Positions 41,703 to 52,335 are shown, counted from the stretch's first letter. The stretch: 64,000 bases of DNA from Candidatus Desulforudis audaxviator MP104C (GCF_000018425.1 NC_010424.1:2124501-2188500); one strand, 5' to 3'. Numbers and translations: made by a program. The notes: generated by a model not told the origin, from the sequence alone.

Positions 41703-42825
41703 AGCCCATGAAGGCGTCTTTCAGTTTCTTGAAGAAACCTTTCTCTTCGGCATGCAGTCTGTTGCCCGCCTCCCGGCCGAACTCGCGCAGGATGTCCTTT
41801 TGCTTTTCGTTCAGCTTGGTCGGCGTGATCACCCGGACCCGGACCATCTGGTCCCCCCGGCCGCCCCCGTTCAGGTGGGGAACGCCACGGTTCCGAAGCC
41901 GGAAGGTGGTACCGGTTTGCGTGCCTTCCGGAATGCGGATCGTGGTCGGCCCGTCCAGGGTGGGCACTTCCACCTCGTCGCCCAGGGCGGCCTGCACAAA
42001 GGATATCGGCAGTTCGCAGTGTATCTGGTGACCCTCACGCTCGAAAAACCCGTCGGGTTCAACGCTGATGTACACATAGAGATCCCCCGGCGGGCCGCCG
42101 CGCACCCCGGCCTCGCCCTCCCCGACCAGGCGCAGGCGGAAATCATCGTCCACCCCGGCCGGCACTTTCACTTTCAGCGAGCGCATTTTCCGCACCTGGC
42201 CGGCACCCCGGCATTCCGGACAAGGGGTGGCGACGATCCGCCCCGCCCCCCGGCAGCGTTCACAGGGCCGGGTCTGCACGAAACGCCCGAACGGCGTCTG
42301 CTGGGTAATACTGACTTGGCCGCGCCCCCGGCACAGCGGGCAGGTTTCGGGGTGGGTGCCCGGAGCGGCCCCGGTACCGTCGCAACGCTCGCAGGTTTCG
42401 GTGCGGGGGATCTTGATCTCGCGCTCGATACCGAAAACCGCCTCCCGGAAAGTCAAACGCAGGTCGTAGCGTAAATCCTGTCCCCTTTGGGGACCGTATC
42501 GCGACTGCCCCCCGCCGAAGAACATCTCGAAAATGTCCCCGAACCCGCCGAAACCACCGAAGCCGCCGCGGAAAATATCCTCAAAGTTAAAGCCCTGCCC
42601 CTCGGGCCCGGCGTGACCGAAGCGGTCGTACTGGGCGCGCCGCTCGGGGTCGCCCAGTACCGCCGCCGCCTCGGCGATTTCCTTGAACTTGTCGGCCGCC
42701 TTCGGGTCGTCTTTGTTCGCGTCCGGATGGTACTTGCGCGCCAGTTTGCGGTAGGCTTTTTTTATGTCATCCTGGGAGGCGTCCCGCGCCACTCCCAGCA
42801 CCTCGTAGTAGTCGCGCTTGTTCAT
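41701..42825 (-). CDS. dnaJ: Chaperone protein DnaJ
   Basis: About 374 residues: J domain with HPD ([10 protein letters not shown]), a Gly/Phe-rich linker ([18 protein letters not shown]), four zinc-finger repeats ([32 protein letters not shown]) and the C-terminal substrate domain. Co-chaperone of DnaK. ATG at 42825 starts the J domain ([10 protein letters not shown]); the longer frame has no homology. Last gene of the heat-shock operon before prmA. Confidence 0.97.
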   Translation of the reverse strand: MNKRDYYEVLGVARDASQDDIKKAYRKLARKYHPDANKDDPKAADKFKEIAEAAAVLGDPERRAQYDRFGHAGPEGQGFNFEDIFRGGFGGFGGFGDIFEMFFGGGQSRYGPQRGQDLRYDLRLTFREAVFGIEREIKIPRTETCERCDGTGAAPGTHPETCPLCRGRGQVSITQQTPFGRFVQTRPCERCRGAGRIVATPCPECRGAGQVRKMRSLKVKVPAGVDDDFRLRLVGEGEAGVRGGPPGDLYVYISVEPDGFFEREGHQIHCELPISFVQAALGDEVEVPTLDGPTTIRIPEGTQTGTTFRLRNRGVPHLNGGGRGDQMVRVRVITPTKLNEKQKDILREFGREAGNRLHAEEKGFFKKLKDAFMG

Positions 42826-42877
42826 TCCCGACCTCACCACGCAAGAATCCCGGCAGGGGATTTTCCCCTGCTTCATT

Positions 42878-44701
42878 CTACTTTACTTCATAGTCGGCGT
42901 CCACCGTTTTGTCTTTGTCATCCTTGTCCTTTCCGGCATCCGGACCCGGGCCGGGCTGCTGCTGCTGCGCCTGCTTCTGGTACATGGCCGCGGTGAAGGC
43001 GTGCAGCGGACCCGTGAGGTTCTCGGTCTCCCGCTTGATGCGCTCGATGTCCCCACCCTCGAGGGCCTTCTTCAGCCGGTCGACGGCCTGCTCCAATTCG
43101 GAAACCTGGTTGGGATCGGCCTGGTCGCGGTGTTCTTTGAGGGTTTTCTCGGACTGGTAGACCAGGGCGTCGGCGTTGTTGCGGATCTCGACCTCTTCCC
43201 TGCGCTTCCGGTCCTCCTCGGCGTACTGTTCCGCTTCTTTGACCATGCGTTCGATCTCGGCATCTGAAAGCCCCGTGGACCCGGTGATGGTGATGCTCTG
43301 GGACTTGCCGGTGCCGAGATCCTTCGCCGAAACGTTGACGATCCCGTTTACGTCGATGTCAAAGGTGACCTCGATCTGGGGAATGCCCCGGGGCGCCGGG
43401 GGGATCCCCACCAGATTGAACCGGCCCAGGGTCTTGTTCCCGGCGGCCATCTGGCGTTCGCCCTGGAGGACGTGAATCTCAACCGACGGCTGGTTGTCGG
43501 CCGCCGTGGTAAAGATCTGGCTCCTCGCGGTCGGAATGGTTGTGTTGCGCTCGATGATTTTAGTGAACACGCCGCCCAGGGTCTCAATGCCCAGCGACAG
43601 CGGGGTCACGTCCAGGAGCACCACGTCCTTGACCTCCCCGGTAAGCACCCCCGCCTGGATAGCTGCACCGATGGCCACACACTCGTCCGGGTTGATGCCC
43701 TTGTGCGGCTCCTTACCGAAGAACCTCCTCACCGCCTCCTGCACGGACGGCATGCGCGTCGCGCCGCCCACCAGCAGGATTTTGTCGATTTGCTTGGGCT
43801 CGAGGCCGGCATCCTGCATGGCCTGCCGGGTGGGTCCCATGGTCATTTCGATCAGGTCGGCCGTGAGTTCTTCGAATTTGGCCCGGGAAAGATTCAGGTC
43901 CAGGTGCTTGGGCCCCTCGGCGTCCGCGGTGATGAACGGCAGGTTGATGTTGGTGTTCACCACGGACGACAGCTCCACCTTAGCCTTTTCAGCGGCTTCC
44001 CGCAGGCGCTGCATGGCCATCCTGTCCCGGCTCAGGTCGATGCCGCTCTCCTTTTTGAATTCGGCCACGATCCAGTCGATGATCCGCTGGTCGAAATCGT
44101 CACCGCCGAGGCGGTTGTTGCCGCTCGTGGCTTTAACCTCGAACACGCCGTCCCCCAGTTCCAGGATGGACACGTCGAACGTCCCGCCCCCCAGGTCGAA
44201 CACCAGGATGGTCTGGTCCTCCTCTTTGTCGAGGCCGTACGCGAGCGCCGCCGCCGTGGGTTCGTTGATGATGCGCTCCACCTTGAGCCCGGCGATGCGG
44301 CCGGCGTCCTTGGTAGCCTGCCGCTGGGCGTCGCTGAAATAAGCCGGGACAGTGATCACCGCCCGCTCGACTTTGCTCCCCAGGTAAGCCTCGGCGTCCG
44401 TCTTCATCTTTTGCAGGATCATCGCCGAAATCTCCTGCGGCGTGTACTCGTTGCCCTCGATCCGGACCTTGTGGTCCGTGCCCATGTACCGTTTGATGGA
44501 GGTCACGGTTCGTTCGGGGTTGCTGATTGCCTGGCGCTTGGCAACCTGACCGACCAGCCGTTCCCCGGTCTTGGAGAACCCGACCACCGACGGGGTGGTC
44601 CGCCCGCCCTCCGCGTTGGGCATCACAACGGCCTCTCCGCCCTCCATCACCGCCATGCAAGAGTTGGTAGTTCCTAAGTCGATTCCAATGATCTTACTCA
44701 T
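42878..44701 (-). CDS. dnaK: Chaperone protein DnaK
   Basis: 607 residues, Hsp70. ATPase motifs [52 protein letters not shown] and [13 protein letters not shown]; substrate domain [14 protein letters not shown]; flexible Gln/Pro/Asp C-terminus. Works with DnaJ and GrpE encoded on either side. Its start overlaps grpE by 8 bases. Confidence 0.98.
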   Translation of the reverse strand: MSKIIGIDLGTTNSCMAVMEGGEAVVMPNAEGGRTTPSVVGFSKTGERLVGQVAKRQAISNPERTVTSIKRYMGTDHKVRIEGNEYTPQEISAMILQKMKTDAEAYLGSKVERAVITVPAYFSDAQRQATKDAGRIAGLKVERIINEPTAAALAYGLDKEEDQTILVFDLGGGTFDVSILELGDGVFEVKATSGNNRLGGDDFDQRIIDWIVAEFKKESGIDLSRDRMAMQRLREAAEKAKVELSSVVNTNINLPFITADAEGPKHLDLNLSRAKFEELTADLIEMTMGPTRQAMQDAGLEPKQIDKILLVGGATRMPSVQEAVRRFFGKEPHKGINPDECVAIGAAIQAGVLTGEVKDVVLLDVTPLSLGIETLGGVFTKIIERNTTIPTARSQIFTTAADNQPSVEIHVLQGERQMAAGNKTLGRFNLVGIPPAPRGIPQIEVTFDIDVNGIVNVSAKDLGTGKSQSITITGSTGLSDAEIERMVKEAEQYAEEDRKRREEVEIRNNADALVYQSEKTLKEHRDQADPNQVSELEQAVDRLKKALEGGDIERIKRETENLTGPLHAFTAAMYQKQAQQQQPGPGPDAGKDKDDKDKTVDADYEVK

Positions 44702-45278
44702 CTTGTGCTACCTCCCCGTTAACTGCCCGTTTGGCCACTTTGACCATCGCCGGGCGCATAAGTTTACCTTTAAAGTAGTACCCCGGGCGCAATTCCTCCA
44801 GTACTGTGTTCTCCGGAACTTCCGTGGTTTCAACGCGGTCCACGGCTTCGTGCATTCGGGGGTCGAATTCCTCCCCGACCCCCGGTACCCTTTCCAGGCC
44901 CTGCTCGGCCAAGATCTCATCCAATTGACGGTAAATCATCCGCACCCCGGCCAGGAAATCGTCCAGGCGATCACCCGGGTGTTCCAGAGCACGTTCGAAG
45001 TTGTCCAGGACCGGCAGGATCGCGGAAACAACTTCTTCCGCCGCCTGGCGGTACCACCCTTCACGCTCCTGCCGGGTCCGCCGCCGGTAGTTCTCGAAGT
45101 CGGCCTGGAGCCGGAGCAGCCGCTCACGGCAGTCCGCGGCCTTCTCCGCTTCTTCAGCCAGTCGTGCTTCCAAGTCCCCGTTACCGTCTTCCGGGGACTC
45201 CGGTTCCTTTACTTCGGTTATGGCGGCAGTGCCGGTTTCCACCTGGTCGGCATGGCCGTTTTCGTTGCGGTCACTCAT
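44694..45278 (-). CDS. grpE: Nucleotide exchange factor GrpE
   Basis: 194 residues: acidic N-terminus, long coiled coil ([31 protein letters not shown]), and the conserved C-terminal beta domain ([31 protein letters not shown]). Exchanges ADP on DnaK. It overlaps dnaK at its 3' end and the chaperonin gene at its 5' end (45271-45278), giving a tightly coupled operon. Confidence 0.96.
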   Translation of the reverse strand: MSDRNENGHADQVETGTAAITEVKEPESPEDGNGDLEARLAEEAEKAADCRERLLRLQADFENYRRRTRQEREGWYRQAAEEVVSAILPVLDNFERALEHPGDRLDDFLAGVRMIYRQLDEILAEQGLERVPGVGEEFDPRMHEAVDRVETTEVPENTVLEELRPGYYFKGKLMRPAMVKVAKRAVNGEVAQDE

Positions 45279-46842
45279 CCTTCCTACCTCCCGTACCGTC
45301 CTGGTGTTCCTCCCGCTTCATGATGATGGTGTCAATCCGCAGGATCGCCTCCGCGACCTCACCGGCCGCCCTCAAGGCGTATATCTTCACGGGCGCCGGG
45401 TCCAGCACGCCCGCCGCTTCCATGTCCGCAACCTCGCCGGTGTCGCAGTCGATGCCCAGACTGTTGCTACCCGACGCAACTTGCGCCGCGTTCACGTCGC
45501 CGACTTTTTCCAGGGGATTGAAACCGGCGTTGGCCACAATCTGGGCCAGCGGCCGCCGGAGTGCTTCCACCACGCATTCCACCCCGTACATTGCCATCCC
45601 CTTCACTCCGGCGCGCACCCCGTCGACCTCCCGGGCCGCCCACAGCTCCAGGGAACCTCCCCCGGGCACAACCCCGCCGCGGATCGCCGACTGCACCGCG
45701 CCAGCGGCGTCCTTGGCGATTCGTTCCCGTTCGCCAACCACCTCTTCGGTCGCCGCGCCCACCAGGACGGTGGCCATCGGTTTGCCCGAACCGCCCTGGA
45801 TCCGCACCCGTTCCAGTTTCTCGTCGTGGATTACCGCCTGAGCCCGGCCAAGTACCGCCTCCAGGTCGGAAACACTCTTTTTCAGGCCGGTCCGCTTGAT
45901 CATCCGGGCGCCGGTGTGCTCGGCCGCCCGGCGGAGTTCCTTGTTCAGCACCCGCTGCACCACCATTACTCCGGCGTCGGTCAGTATCTCCTCGGCCGCG
46001 GACGCCACCCCCCGGTCCACCAGGGCCAAACCTATTCCCAGGTCAACCAGCTTTTTCACGTTGGCCCGGAATTCATCTTGCAGTTGCAGGTAGCGTGCGA
46101 ATCCGGCCTCGGTGGCCAGAGCCTCATCCTCTATTTCCTCCGCTTCCAGGGCGTCGTCCAGGATCAGGATCCGGACCCCTCCGGACAAAGCGGCCGGCAT
46201 CTGACGGTTCAACGGTTCTTTGCTGATGAGCACCCCCATGAAAACCTCGTTGTCCGCGCCCTCCACCGCCGTCACCGTGTCGGCCAGCTTGAAGTTGGGC
46301 TCTTTGAGCTTGTCGGTCCCGACCAGCCCGGCCGCCCGGACGATCAGGTCGGCGATGTCCGCATGCTCCCGGCCGGCCACCAGCGCCACCTGGCGGATAC
46401 GCGGGTCATCCAGGTCCGCCACCGGTCGGGCCTCGGCCCGCACCACCTCGAGCGCCCGCCGGAGCCCCAGGCGCAACCCCTCGATCACTCGGGCCACCGG
46501 GACGCCCCGCGCCACCAGCTCGACCCCGGTGGCCACCATCTGGCCGGCCATCACGGTGGCCGTGGTGGTCCCGTCACCCACCTCTTCCTCCTGGGCCCGC
46601 GCCACGTTGATCAGCATCCGGGCCGCCGGGTGGTTGGCCTCCATGCGGCTCAAGATGGTCACCCCGTCGTTGGTGATCACCACCTCGCCGAATTTGTCCA
46701 CCAGCATCGTGTCCAGGCCCTTGGGGCCCAATGTGCCCTCCACGGCCGAGGTGACGGCTCGGATGGCGTTCGCGTTGGTCACCAAGGCTGCCAAGCGTTC
46801 GTTTACTTCCGAACCTTGCACGGCCTGCTTTTTGAGACTCAA
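45271..46842 (-). CDS. Group II (thermosome-like) chaperonin in a bacterial heat-shock operon
   Basis: 523 residues, related to archaeal thermosome/CCT and not GroEL. Motifs: GTLGPKGLDTMLVD (36-49), TNDGVTILSRME (57-68), the ATP site VGDGTTTATVMAG (88-100), RGGVVPGGGSLE near 390-402 and the C-terminal GSNSLGIDCDTGEVADMEAAGVLDP. Group II chaperonins have a built-in lid and need no GroES. Family knowledge: such archaeal-like chaperonins occur in a few Clostridia such as Carboxydothermus in the dnaK operon. Here it sits between hrcA and grpE. No groES-like gene is in the window. Confidence 0.95.
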   Translation of the reverse strand: MSLKKQAVQGSEVNERLAALVTNANAIRAVTSAVEGTLGPKGLDTMLVDKFGEVVITNDGVTILSRMEANHPAARMLINVARAQEEEVGDGTTTATVMAGQMVATGVELVARGVPVARVIEGLRLGLRRALEVVRAEARPVADLDDPRIRQVALVAGREHADIADLIVRAAGLVGTDKLKEPNFKLADTVTAVEGADNEVFMGVLISKEPLNRQMPAALSGGVRILILDDALEAEEIEDEALATEAGFARYLQLQDEFRANVKKLVDLGIGLALVDRGVASAAEEILTDAGVMVVQRVLNKELRRAAEHTGARMIKRTGLKKSVSDLEAVLGRAQAVIHDEKLERVRIQGGSGKPMATVLVGAATEEVVGERERIAKDAAGAVQSAIRGGVVPGGGSLELWAAREVDGVRAGVKGMAMYGVECVVEALRRPLAQIVANAGFNPLEKVGDVNAAQVASGSNSLGIDCDTGEVADMEAAGVLDPAPVKIYALRAAGEVAEAILRIDTIIMKREEHQDGTGGRKDE

Positions 46843-47080
46843 GAGACTACCTCCCCGGGGGAACAGGATTCAGAATCGGGAATGGGATAGAATTCAGAAG
46901 CCAGAATATGAGAACCAAAGAACACAATCACTTGGCGCTTTAGCGCCTTCGAGTCAGCTGCCACCCAGATTTCCCAATGCTGAGTTCCCGGTCGATTCTA
47001 GCACTCAACTTGGATTCTTGACTCAACCCTCCTGGTCGTTTCTGTTGGTCACCCTATTCTGAATTCTATATTCTATAATC
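46843..47080. other. Spacer between hrcA and the chaperonin gene
   Basis: The 238 bases contain repeated short motifs (GATTCAGAATC, GAATTCAGAAGCCAGAAT, ATTCTGAATTCTATATTCT) and a small hairpin GGCGC-TTTA-GCGCC near 46936. No second CIRCE copy or gene is seen. The repeat motif also occurs at 41.56 kb and 3.39 kb. Confidence 0.5.
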
Positions 47081-48115
47081 CTACCTATACAGTTTCTCCA
47101 AAACCCGGGAAAGGTTTCGAGTCAGGTATTCCACCAGCCCGGTCACCCGGGCGTAGTCCATGCGGCTTGGACCGAGCACCGCCAAGGCGCCCACGGCGCG
47201 CCCCTCCACCCCGTAGCGCGCGCTCACCAGGCTGCAGCCCTGGATAAGGTCGCACTTGAACTCATCGCCGATGAGGACGGTGATCCCCTCCTCTTGTCCG
47301 GCCTGCTCGGCCAGCAGGGACGACAGCAGCGCCTCCTGGTCAAGAAGGCTCAACAGCGTCTTCATTTTCTCCACGTTCCGGAACTCGGGCTGGTTCAGGA
47401 TGTTCAGGATCCCGCCCAGGTAAACCCGGTCTTCCGTGCTCTCGCCGCTGTCCTCAATGAGGTCCATGATGTATTCGACCACGGCCTTGTGGCGCAACAA
47501 CTCAAGGTATATCTCGCGGAGGATGGTGATCCTGATGTCGTTCAAGCTGTGGCCCCTGATCTTCGCGTTCATGACCCGGGAAACGGTCTCCAGGTCCTCC
47601 GCCGTGATGTTTTCCGGCAAGTCGATGACTCGGGTGTGCACTTTCTCGGGTTCGGTGACCACCAGCACCATGGCCTTGCCCCCACCCATGGCGATCAACT
47701 GCACGTGCTGGACGGTACTCCCGGTCACCCGGGGCGTCGACACCAGGGCGGCGTAGCTGGTCAGCTGGCTCATCAGTTGTCCGGTCCGTTCAATGACTTC
47801 GGAGATACTCTTCACTTTGGCCTGGTAGTTGGTTTTGATGATCAGCTTTTCTTCTTCGGCCGGCGTCTCGGGTTCCATGAGTTCGTCGACGTAGTACCGG
47901 TAGCCCCGCTGTGAGGGAATGCGGCCGGCGGAGGTGTGCGGCTGTTCGAGATAGCCCATCTCCTCCAGGTCGGCCATTTCGTTGCGGATGGTGGCCGGGC
48001 TGATTCCCAGCCCGTACTTGCGGGCGATGGTCCGGGAACCGACCGGCTCCGCGGTGGCGATGTAATCGAGGACTATGGCCCGGAGGATCTGTTTTTTCCG
48101 TTCGTCGATGCCCAC
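47081..48115 (-). CDS. hrcA: Heat-inducible transcription repressor HrcA
   Basis: 344 residues. N-terminal winged helix (RKQILRAIVLDYIATAEPVGSRTIARKYGLGISPATIRNEMADLEEMGYL) and the C-terminal GAF-like/dimer domain (VYLGGILNILNQPEF, ISVRYG-like VSARYGVEGRAVGALAVLGPSRMDY). Represses heat-shock genes by binding CIRCE, and a perfect CIRCE lies just upstream, so it is autoregulated. First gene of the operon hrcA-chaperonin-grpE-dnaK-dnaJ. Confidence 0.97.
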   Translation of the reverse strand: MGIDERKKQILRAIVLDYIATAEPVGSRTIARKYGLGISPATIRNEMADLEEMGYLEQPHTSAGRIPSQRGYRYYVDELMEPETPAEEEKLIIKTNYQAKVKSISEVIERTGQLMSQLTSYAALVSTPRVTGSTVQHVQLIAMGGGKAMVLVVTEPEKVHTRVIDLPENITAEDLETVSRVMNAKIRGHSLNDIRITILREIYLELLRHKAVVEYIMDLIEDSGESTEDRVYLGGILNILNQPEFRNVEKMKTLLSLLDQEALLSSLLAEQAGQEEGITVLIGDEFKCDLIQGCSLVSARYGVEGRAVGALAVLGPSRMDYARVTGLVEYLTRNLSRVLEKLYR

Positions 48116-48133
48116 GATTCCGCCCCCCTCTTG

Positions 48134-48160
48134 TTAGCACTCTCCTGCACTGAGTGCTAA
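48134..48160. promoter_or_regulatory. CIRCE operator
   Basis: A perfect inverted repeat TTAGCACTC-N9-GAGTGCTAA, identical to the CIRCE consensus, located between the promoter and the hrcA start. It is the HrcA binding site. Confidence 0.98.
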
Positions 48161-48172
48161 CCCCCAGGCAAT

Positions 48173-48201
48173 AAGATAGCACCATTCCCTGTATATGTCA
48201 A
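48173..48201 (-). promoter_or_regulatory. SigA-type promoter of the hrcA operon
   Basis: -35 TTGACA (48196-48201), exact 17-base spacer, -10 TATCTT (48173-48178) on the minus strand, followed directly by CIRCE. The -35 box is right at the hemW deletion joint. Confidence 0.88.
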
Positions 48202-48282
48202 GCACATAATGGTAGGACACAAAGTCACAGTAGGCGCATTTTCGCCGGCAGAAGGGCACGTGGACGTACAGCCCGGGCCGGG

Positions 48283-50091
48283 TCATTTCTGTCCGATGCT
48301 CAAGACCGACATAAAGGCCTCCTGGGGAATCTGAACGTGACCCACCTGTTTCATCCGCTTCTTGCCTTCTTTCTGTTTCTCCAGGAGCTTGCGCTTGCGG
48401 GTGACGTCGCCGCCGTAGCACTTTTCCAGCACCGCTTTGCGCAGCGCGCGGATGCTCTCCCGTGCGATCACCCGCTGCCCGATGGCCGCCTGGATCACGA
48501 TCTCGAACAGCTGGCGCGGGATGAGGTCCCGCAGCCGTTCCACGATGATCTTAGACCGGTGGTAGGCCCGGTCACGGTGGACGATAATGGAGAGGGCGTC
48601 CAGCCGTTCCCCGGCCACCAGGATATCGACGCGCACCAGCTTGGACTCCCGGTAGCCCAGGAGGTCGTAGTCCATGGAGGCGTAGCCGCGGGTCGCGGAT
48701 TTCAAGCGGTCAAAAAAGTCGTAGATGATTTCGGCCAGGGGCATCTCGTAGGTGATCAGCACCCGGTGGGTGCTGATGTACTCCATGTTCCGGAACACAC
48801 CCCGGCGGTCCTGGCACAGCTCCATCACCGGCCCGATGTAGTCCTGGGGCAAAAGGAGCGAGGTGAGCACAAAGGGCTCCTCCATCTTCTCGATTTCCCC
48901 AGCCGGGGGCATTTCGGACGGGTTCCGGATGTCCAAGACGGCGCCGTTCGTCCGGGTCACCCGGTACACCACGCTGGGTGCGGTGGTGATTAGGTCCAAC
49001 CCGTACTCCCGCTCCAGCCGCTCCTGGATGATTTCCATGTGCAAAAGCCCCAGAAAACCGCACCGGAAGCCGAAACCGAGCGCCGTCGAGGTTTCCGGCT
49101 CGTAGACCAGAGAGGCGTCGTTCAGGGAAAGCCGGTCCAGAGCGTCGCGCACCTTTTCAAACTCGGCCCCGTCCACGGGGAACAGACCGCAGTACACCAT
49201 CGGCTTCGCCTTCCGGTACCCGGGCAGCGGGCTTGAAGCCGGGCGGCGGGCGTCGGTGACCGTGTCGCCCACTCGGCAGTCCTTGACGTTCTTGATCCCG
49301 GCGGCCATGAAGCCGACTTCCCCGGCACGCAGTTCATTCACCGTCACCGGCGCGGGCGTAAACACGCCCAGCTCGCTGACCTCAAACTCCCGGCCGGTGG
49401 CCATCATCCGGACCGGCCCGCCCGGGAAAAGCCGTCCGTCCATCAGCCGGAGGTAAGTGACGACCCCTCTGTACGGATCGTAATGGGAGTCGAAAATCAG
49501 GGCCCGCAAAGGCGCCCCGGGATCGCCGCCGGGCGGGGGGACATCCCGGACGATCCGCTCCAGGATTTCCTCCACCCCATCCCCGCGCTTCGCGGAAGCC
49601 AGTACGGCGTCCGCGCCGTCCAGGCCAATGACGTCCTCCAGTTCCCGCCGCACCCGGTCGGGTTCGGCACTCGCCAGGTCGATCTTGTTGATGATCGGGA
49701 TGATGGTCAGGTTGTGATCCAGGGCCAGGTTCACGTTGGCCAGCGTCTGGGCCTCGATACCCTGGCTGGCGTCGACCACCAGAAGCGCCCCCTCGCAGGC
49801 CGCCAGGCTCCGGGAGACCTCGTAGGAAAAGTCAACGTGCCCGGGGGTGTCGATCAGGTTCAACTGGTAATCCCGGCCGTCACGGGCCCGGTAGGCCAGG
49901 CGCACCGCCTGCAGTTTGATGGTGATGCCCCGCTCCCGCTCCAGGTCCATCTGGTCGAGCACCTGTTCCTGCATCCGGCGCCCCACAAGCGCCCCGGTAT
50001 ACTCCAGCAGCCGGTCGGCCAGAGTCGACTTGCCGTGGTCGATATGGGCAATGATACAAAAATTGCGGATCCGGTCGCGCTCCACTGGCAT
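48283..50091 (-). CDS. lepA: Elongation factor 4 (LepA)
   Basis: 602 residues. GTPase motifs [15 protein letters not shown], the [10 protein letters not shown] switch, [16 protein letters not shown] and NKIDLASA; the family's C-terminal domain ends [26 protein letters not shown] and [11 protein letters not shown]. Ribosome-associated GTPase thought to act on stalled or early-assembled ribosomes. ATG at 50091 has GGAG 9 bases upstream. Nothing is recognised in 50092-50318. Confidence 0.98.
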   Translation of the reverse strand: MPVERDRIRNFCIIAHIDHGKSTLADRLLEYTGALVGRRMQEQVLDQMDLERERGITIKLQAVRLAYRARDGRDYQLNLIDTPGHVDFSYEVSRSLAACEGALLVVDASQGIEAQTLANVNLALDHNLTIIPIINKIDLASAEPDRVRRELEDVIGLDGADAVLASAKRGDGVEEILERIVRDVPPPGGDPGAPLRALIFDSHYDPYRGVVTYLRLMDGRLFPGGPVRMMATGREFEVSELGVFTPAPVTVNELRAGEVGFMAAGIKNVKDCRVGDTVTDARRPASSPLPGYRKAKPMVYCGLFPVDGAEFEKVRDALDRLSLNDASLVYEPETSTALGFGFRCGFLGLLHMEIIQERLEREYGLDLITTAPSVVYRVTRTNGAVLDIRNPSEMPPAGEIEKMEEPFVLTSLLLPQDYIGPVMELCQDRRGVFRNMEYISTHRVLITYEMPLAEIIYDFFDRLKSATRGYASMDYDLLGYRESKLVRVDILVAGERLDALSIIVHRDRAYHRSKIIVERLRDLIPRQLFEIVIQAAIGQRVIARESIRALRKAVLEKCYGGDVTRKRKLLEKQKEGKKRMKQVGHVQIPQEAFMSVLSIGQK

Positions 50092-50318
50092 GTGTTGGTA
50101 CTCCAGTCACTCAAGTCTCCGGCCGCCGGGCGCGCGCGCACCGGCCGCGGCACGCAAGCGGCAAAAAGGGCACGGGCCTGCCGGACAACCGGCCACTGAA
50201 TATTATAACAGCCAAGATGCTCAAAAATGAAGGCGCGGCATGCCGAAGCCGAAGCCGCTGGAGGAGGCGTCCCCAGCAGCGCCGGAAGTACTCCTCGCCC
50301 CGCAGACCGATGTTCCAT

Positions 50319-51185
50319 TCAGGCGCCTTCCCCGGCCTTATCGGGCCATTCGGTTTCGAAGACATTTGCATTTATTACATTATTATTGATGGTGGTGCTG
50401 AAAAGCTCATTGTCCCGGATAGAACCCAACAAAACCGGTCTCAAGAAGGGATTCCGGGTTTGGCTGCGGTATTCCTTGACGGCCGCCCTCTTCGCTTCTT
50501 TTCCCTCGGCCGTTAACCAAAAGCGCTGCCACCTTTCTTCGCTTTTTAGCACCGCGGACGGAGGCAGGAGGCTTGAAGGCCGGATTCTTTTGGGCTGCGG
50601 ATAGTAAGGGTGATGCACCAGGTAAAACAGTCCGGTGACGTTATGCCCCGCACCCGAAACTCCGAGCAACTCCTCTCCCACGACTCGTCCCAGGACGGCA
50701 TGGTCCGGATGGCGGTCGGCGGGATGCGCGGCGACAACCACCGTGGGCTCAAAGTTCTCCAGTTCGGCGCGCACCCGCTCCGGCAAAGACCCGCGGTGAG
50801 CGTAAAGAGCGCCGTCCGGGTATCCCCAGAAACGAAGTTCCGCCGGGGACACGCCCAGAATCTTTGCGGCGTTGCGAAACTCCCGGTAGCGGTGTTCTTT
50901 CAGCCCGTGCCTATTGCCATCGGTCACCAGCACCATCCGCACCGCCGCGCCTGCCCGGCGCGCCCCGTAGATATAGCCGCCCGCCGCGATGGTCTCATCG
51001 TCCGGGTGCGGTGCAAAAACGAGTATCCGGTCAGTTGACTGAGGAGCGGGAACGTCTTCCAACAGGCGTATTGCCCGGACCGAAAGCGTGTTGACGGAAC
51101 GGGAAAATATGCGGTAGCCCGAATAAAAAATCGCCCCCAGCACTAAAAGCGCCGGTTTACCCTGGTACCTCTTCCACCACTTCAT
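50319..51185 (-). CDS. PIG-L/LmbE family deacetylase
   Basis: 288 residues: one N-terminal membrane-like segment (ALLVLGAIFYSGYRIF), then the PIG-L domain with zinc motif FAPHPDDETIAAGG, DGNRHGLKEHR and AAHPADRHPDHAVLG. Family members remove acetyl groups from N-acetylglucosaminyl compounds. Its gene overlaps the end of a glycosyltransferase gene (51157-51185), so the pair may build and modify a glycolipid or thiol-like glycoside; that is inference. Confidence 0.88.
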   Translation of the reverse strand: MKWWKRYQGKPALLVLGAIFYSGYRIFSRSVNTLSVRAIRLLEDVPAPQSTDRILVFAPHPDDETIAAGGYIYGARRAGAAVRMVLVTDGNRHGLKEHRYREFRNAAKILGVSPAELRFWGYPDGALYAHRGSLPERVRAELENFEPTVVVAAHPADRHPDHAVLGRVVGEELLGVSGAGHNVTGLFYLVHHPYYPQPKRIRPSSLLPPSAVLKSEERWQRFWLTAEGKEAKRAAVKEYRSQTRNPFLRPVLLGSIRDNELFSTTINNNVINANVFETEWPDKAGEGA

Positions 51186-52335
51186 TATAGATCGCCTCGA
51201 TCTGGTTCAGACTTCGCTCCAGTTCGTGCCGCACCACGTTTTCCAAGCTGCGCCGGCCCATCTGCCGCCGCATCTCCTCGTCTTCAAGGAGCAGATTGAT
51301 TTTGGCCGCCAGATCCTGATCGTCTCCGAAGCGGAATAGAAGCCCGTTGTCACCATCGACTACCAGTTCCGGCAGGGCCGCGGCCCGTGCGGCGACAACC
51401 GGTAGTCCGGAAGCCATCGCCTCCAGGGTGACGATGCTCTGGGTTTCCATCCCTGATGGGATTACAAAACAGGTCGCCAACTGGTATATCCTGGGCAAGA
51501 GTTCACTGTGGTACTCCAAGGGCCCCATCAGGGTAACACTGTTCGTAAGCCCATTCTTTCTTAGCTGCTTCTTGAGCGCTTCCAACAGATTACCGCCCCC
51601 ACAGAGCACAAAATGGACTTTGTGCCGGGCCAACACGATGGGTATCGCCCTGATCAGCGTGTCCAGGCTTTTCTCCGGGTCTATCCGCCCCACGTAGAGC
51701 ACTATCGGCTGGTTGGGCAGCTGCAGCGCCGCACGAATACTGGACGGCGGTTCGTACGCAAAGAAGCGGTTGAGATCCACGCCGTTTGAAATGACCTTCG
51801 TCCGTGTTTTCAATCCCGCCAGTTCCAATTGGCACATCACCGTCTGACTGGGGGTAATTACGTACCGGCAGGAATTGTAGAACCTGATCATTCTGCTCGT
51901 GAGCCACCGGCGCAGGGGACCGTGAACCGGTTTCAAAAACCAAAGGTATGCCAAAACGTAATCAAGAGTGAAATGATGACTGATCACCACGGGAATACGC
52001 CTCTTTCCGGCTTCGCTCAACAGGGCGCAGCCGATGGACGCAGGATCCTGAAGGTGAATGATATCCGGAGTACACTGATCGAGGATCCGCCCCACCAGGG
52101 CACGCGGGAAAAAGGTGACCCGAAAGTCTCTACGAAAGGGGTTGGGAAAGGAACCGATCCGCTGGACTGTCAAACCGTCCGCCAACCGTTCCTGGTAGCT
52201 TTGACGACTGGGTGAAGGAACAATCACCGTCACTTCGTGCCCCTTACCCGCCAGGTGGGAAGCAAGATTCATCGTGGTAACAGCCACGCCCGAAACGTTC
52301 GGGTAGAAAGATTCTGATCCGATAACGACCTTCAT
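51157..52335 (-). CDS. Glycosyltransferase family 4
   Basis: About 392 residues, GT-B fold. N-terminal acceptor domain (ESFYPNVSGVAVTTMNLASHLAGKGHEVTV), donor domain with VISNGVDLNRF, VLYVGRIDPEKSLDTLIRA and the GT4 signature SGMETQSIVTLEAMASGLPVVAARAAALPELV. Similar enzymes add sugars to diacylglycerol or lipid acceptors. ATG at 52335 with AGGAAAGG 10 bases upstream. Coupled to the PIG-L gene. Confidence 0.92.
   Translation of the reverse strand: MKVVIGSESFYPNVSGVAVTTMNLASHLAGKGHEVTVIVPSPSRQSYQERLADGLTVQRIGSFPNPFRRDFRVTFFPRALVGRILDQCTPDIIHLQDPASIGCALLSEAGKRRIPVVISHHFTLDYVLAYLWFLKPVHGPLRRWLTSRMIRFYNSCRYVITPSQTVMCQLELAGLKTRTKVISNGVDLNRFFAYEPPSSIRAALQLPNQPIVLYVGRIDPEKSLDTLIRAIPIVLARHKVHFVLCGGGNLLEALKKQLRKNGLTNSVTLMGPLEYHSELLPRIYQLATCFVIPSGMETQSIVTLEAMASGLPVVAARAAALPELVVDGDNGLLFRFGDDQDLAAKINLLLEDEEMRRQMGRRSLENVVRHELERSLNQIEAIYNEVVEEVPG

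Larger units (their letters stand above)
48134..48286 (-). pseudogene. hemW: hemW remnant, N-terminal fragment
   Basis: A frame starting ATG 48286, overlapping the lepA stop (ATGA), reads [20 protein letters not shown] then DFVSYH: the start of HemW (radical SAM heme chaperone) with its CxxxCxxC motif. After about 24 codons it becomes the hrcA promoter and ends in CIRCE. Normal HemW is near 380 residues, so nearly all was deleted. The order lepA-hemW-hrcA is standard in Firmicutes. Confidence 0.88.
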
